From: DATDPY01 sp964395765
GTDB taxonomy: Bacteria > Bacteroidota > Bacteroidia > Cytophagales > Cyclobacteriaceae
Length of the DNA: 7,450 bases
Direction of reading: 5' to 3'
Assembly: GCA_964395765.1 (NCBI GenBank)
Contig: CAYNCU010000211.1
Location: 1-7,450 of the forward strand
This document shows, piece after piece, positions 5,670 through 7,450 of the stretch (the stretch's first letter is position 1; the number at the start of each line of letters is the position of its first letter). The notes beneath the pieces were generated by a model. The model did not search any database, was not told the DNA's origin, and worked only from the letters and a program-made list of their open reading frames with translations. The translations under genes were made by a program, and so were the position numbers.

Positions 5670-5876
5670 ATGAACGTATTTGTTAATAACGTGGAAGTTG
5701 AAGTGCACCGGGGAGCTCATGTTCGGGATGCCTTACTGAAATACGATTCTACCTTGTTGAAAGCTATCGAAAAGGGGGACATGGGCGTTGTCGACAAATC
5801 CGGTGATGAAAGAATGCCTGACGGGGCGTTGACGGAAATGGAACATATCTTTTTAATTAAAGTGAAGAAAAAATGA
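5670..5876 (+). CDS. Small beta-grasp-like protein (ThiS/MoaD-like fold suspected)
   Basis: A 68-residue protein beginning MNVFVNNVEVEVHRGAHVRD. The pattern of a beta hairpin (residues 2-12), a Gly-Ala-x-Val turn (15-18), a helix (19-35), then short strands ending in HIFLIKVKKK (59-68) resembles ThiS/MoaD/ubiquitin-like beta-grasp proteins. It does not end in the Gly-Gly needed for sulfur carriage, so it is not a ThiS or MoaD enzyme partner. An upstream in-frame TTG at 5664 would add two residues, but the ATG at 5670 is preferred. The stop overlaps the next start in ATGA (5873-5876), so translation is coupled to the 5'-nucleotidase. It has no signal peptide and should stay in the cytoplasm, while its partner is exported. 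Function is unknown; a role linked to nucleotide salvage is inferred from position. Confidence 0.7.
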   Translation: MNVFVNNVEVEVHRGAHVRDALLKYDSTLLKAIEKGDMGVVDKSGDERMPDGALTEMEHIFLIKVKKK

Positions 5877-7315
5877 AAAGAGTATCACTCATCATTGCGG
5901 TTTTCATTGTTGGGATAACGTTTTTTTGTTCCTGTAACCAAACGACAGAAACCAGGGTGATCATCCTGCATACGAACGACATGCATGCCCACCTGAAAAA
6001 TTTCGGAAAGCTCGCCGCTTTTGTTGAAAAAACCAGGGCGGAGAATAAGTACGTGATTTTGGTTTGCGCAGGGGATATCTTCAGCGGCAGCCCGGTGGTA
6101 GACCAGTATCCTGAAAAAGGATTTCCCCAAATCGATCTCATGAATCAGGTGGGCTTTCAATTGGCCGAGATCGGGAACCATGAATTTGATTACGGACAGG
6201 AGGTGCTGGCAAAAAGATTTTCTGAAGCCAAATTTCCTTTTATTTGTGCCAATATGAAGATCGATCAGCCACCATTGAAACAACCCGCGCCCGACACAAC
6301 CTGGACTCCCGGAGGTTTGAAGATCACCTTTCTCGGATTGCTTGAAACGTCAATTGATAATTTGCCATCCACCGATCCTGAAAAAATCAAGGGAATCGAA
6401 TTTCCCAAGGCTATTGCGGTGGCAGGACATTATGAAACCCTGAAGCAAAATAACGATGCGGTGATCGGGCTCACCCACCTGGGGGTTGAAACGGACGAAA
6501 AACTGGCAGAAAAATACCCCTGGTTCAGCGTCATCGTCGGTGGTCATTCCCACACGGTAATTAAACATCCAAAGGAAACCAATGGCGTGTTGATCACACA
6601 GGCCGGGGATTACCTGAATTATGTAGGGCGACTTACACTGGTATTCAGGGGACACAGGCTGATCAGCAAGCAGGATACTTTGATCGACCTTAACCATTAC
6701 CCGGATTCAGATCCCCGAATCGATTCAATCGTCAAAAAATACGATAACAATGAAAGCCTGATGCAGGTGATTGGCGAAGCGGCTAAACCGATCAAGGGAA
6801 AGGATGAATTGGGTTCCCTGATCACCGATGGAGTGCGTGCCAGCGGAAAATTTGATTTTTCATTCCAGAATAACGGGGGAATAAGGATCTCCAAAATCGA
6901 GGCAGGGCCGGTTAATGTGAAAACCATTTTTGAACTCGATCCCTTTGGCAACCAGGTGGTGGCGCTTGAAATGAATTATGACGAACTTAAATCACTGATC
7001 CGACACGATGTGAATATTCACAAGCGTCCTGAACTACAGATATCCGGCGGAACTTATGAAGTGATTTTGGATCATTCAGGAAAACTAAAAGATATAATCA
7101 TCAAGGATAGATCCGGGAAAGTGCTGAACAGTAAAAAACTTTATAAGGTGGCCCTAAGCAGTTATATCGTCAGCGCATATAAATTCGATCATCATGATCC
7201 GGGAACTTCTCGGATGATCACCACGGCCGATGCTCTTATCAATTATATTAAGAAAGTACATACGCTGAATTATGCAGGCGTGAAACGGATTAAGGTGATG
7301 AAAACTAAAAGTTAA
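5873..7315 (+). CDS. Lipoprotein bifunctional metallophosphatase / 5'-nucleotidase (UshA-like)
   Basis: A 480-residue exported enzyme. The first 20 residues form a lipoprotein signal ending in FFCSC, with lipidated Cys21, so it is anchored in the envelope facing the periplasm. The metallophosphatase domain carries all the usual motifs: HTNDMHAH (33-40; D36, H38), AGDIFSG (66-72; D68), GNHEFDYG (101-108; N102, H103), THLG (201-204; H202) and GGHSHT (223-228; H225, H227). These bind two divalent metals. The C-terminal 5'-nucleotidase domain (about 300-460) shows GSLITDG (314-320), FQNNGGIR (331-338) and DPFGN (356-360), which build the nucleoside-binding side of the site. It would hydrolyse nucleotides, and possibly nucleotide sugars, for salvage of nucleoside and phosphate. 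Length is slightly below E. coli UshA. Catalytic residues all look intact. The gene overlaps the 68-aa gene by four bases. Confidence 0.93.
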   Translation: MKRVSLIIAVFIVGITFFCSCNQTTETRVIILHTNDMHAHLKNFGKLAAFVEKTRAENKYVILVCAGDIFSGSPVVDQYPEKGFPQIDLMNQVGFQLAEIGNHEFDYGQEVLAKRFSEAKFPFICANMKIDQPPLKQPAPDTTWTPGGLKITFLGLLETSIDNLPSTDPEKIKGIEFPKAIAVAGHYETLKQNNDAVIGLTHLGVETDEKLAEKYPWFSVIVGGHSHTVIKHPKETNGVLITQAGDYLNYVGRLTLVFRGHRLISKQDTLIDLNHYPDSDPRIDSIVKKYDNNESLMQVIGEAAKPIKGKDELGSLITDGVRASGKFDFSFQNNGGIRISKIEAGPVNVKTIFELDPFGNQVVALEMNYDELKSLIRHDVNIHKRPELQISGGTYEVILDHSGKLKDIIIKDRSGKVLNSKKLYKVALSSYIVSAYKFDHHDPGTSRMITTADALINYIKKVHTLNYAGVKRIKVMKTKS

Positions 7316-7332
7316 TTTGATATAGGTTCAAA

Positions 7333-7368
7333 GTCAATTAAGTCAAATAGGTCAATTAAGTCAATTTG
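7333..7368 (+). repeat. Four tandem 9-bp units, GTCAATTAA-type
   Basis: Four adjacent 9-bp units read GTCAATTAA, GTCAAATAG, GTCAATTAA and GTCAATTTG. Units 1 and 3 are identical, and the 14-bp string GTCAATTAAGTCAA occurs twice, 18 bp apart. The array begins 18 bases after the 5'-nucleotidase stop. Similar short intergenic repeats occur in many Bacteroidota genomes. No function can be read from it. Confidence 0.8.
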
Positions 7369-7391
7369 GTGAAAAGGATTTCGGACATGGA

Positions 7392-7436
7392 ACCTGCAAA
7401 CTATTTATCTCAGAGTTGCGTGCTGACCTGCAAACT
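7392..7436 (+). repeat. Direct repeat ACCTGCAAACT, two copies
   Basis: The 11-mer ACCTGCAAACT is at 7392-7402 and again at 7426-7436. It is part of the low-complexity intergenic tail after the nucleotidase gene. I see no gene in 7316-7450. Confidence 0.6.
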
Positions 7437-7450
7437 GAAATTTCTCTTTG

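Noticed and set aside
5670..5876. ThiS or MoaD sulfur carrier
   Set aside because: The C-terminus ends in KVKKK and lacks the Gly-Gly tail needed for adenylation and thiocarboxylate formation.

Overview
The window reads like chromosomal DNA of a member of the Bacteroidota. This rests on moderate GC content, lipoprotein signals ending in a Ser-Cys lipobox, A-rich start regions with almost no Shine-Dalgarno sequences, and one good match to the Bacteroidota -33/-7 promoter (TTTG / TAnnTTTG) before position 4542. The phylum is an inference. No RNA gene, insertion sequence, phage gene or CRISPR array was seen.

Layout. At the left edge is the N-terminus of a leftward lipoprotein (1-109). Divergent from it is a TMEM175-family (DUF1211) membrane channel (250-1002), which converges on a leftward LCMT-type SAM methyltransferase (1025-1915). 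A 66-bp divergent spacer leads to a rightward cluster: a soluble MtrA-like corrinoid-binding domain (1982-2527), a DUF4346 pterin-binding-like domain in the same frame directly after one UAG codon (2528-2839), and a class I SAM methyltransferase (2857-3600). Next come a translationally coupled pair, a 63-aa His/Cys protein and a VOC-fold protein with an internal G11 tract (3784-4346). A second LCMT-type methyltransferase follows behind its own promoter (4542-5402). A second coupled pair is a small beta-grasp-like protein and a lipoprotein 5'-nucleotidase of the UshA type (5670-7315). The right edge holds short tandem repeats and no gene.

How the parts may work together. The most interesting segment is 1982-3600. 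MtrA is known as the cobalamin-carrying subunit of the archaeal methyl-tetrahydromethanopterin:CoM methyltransferase. Here only its soluble domain is present, with the conserved corrinoid-ligand histidine, in a probable bacterium. The DUF4346 domain lies in frame behind a single amber codon, and no ATG is available to start it separately. Either the gene carries a nonsense mutation, or UAG is read through, or the two domains are made separately from a weak start. With the adjacent methyltransferases this suggests, but does not prove, a corrinoid- or pterin-dependent one-carbon module.
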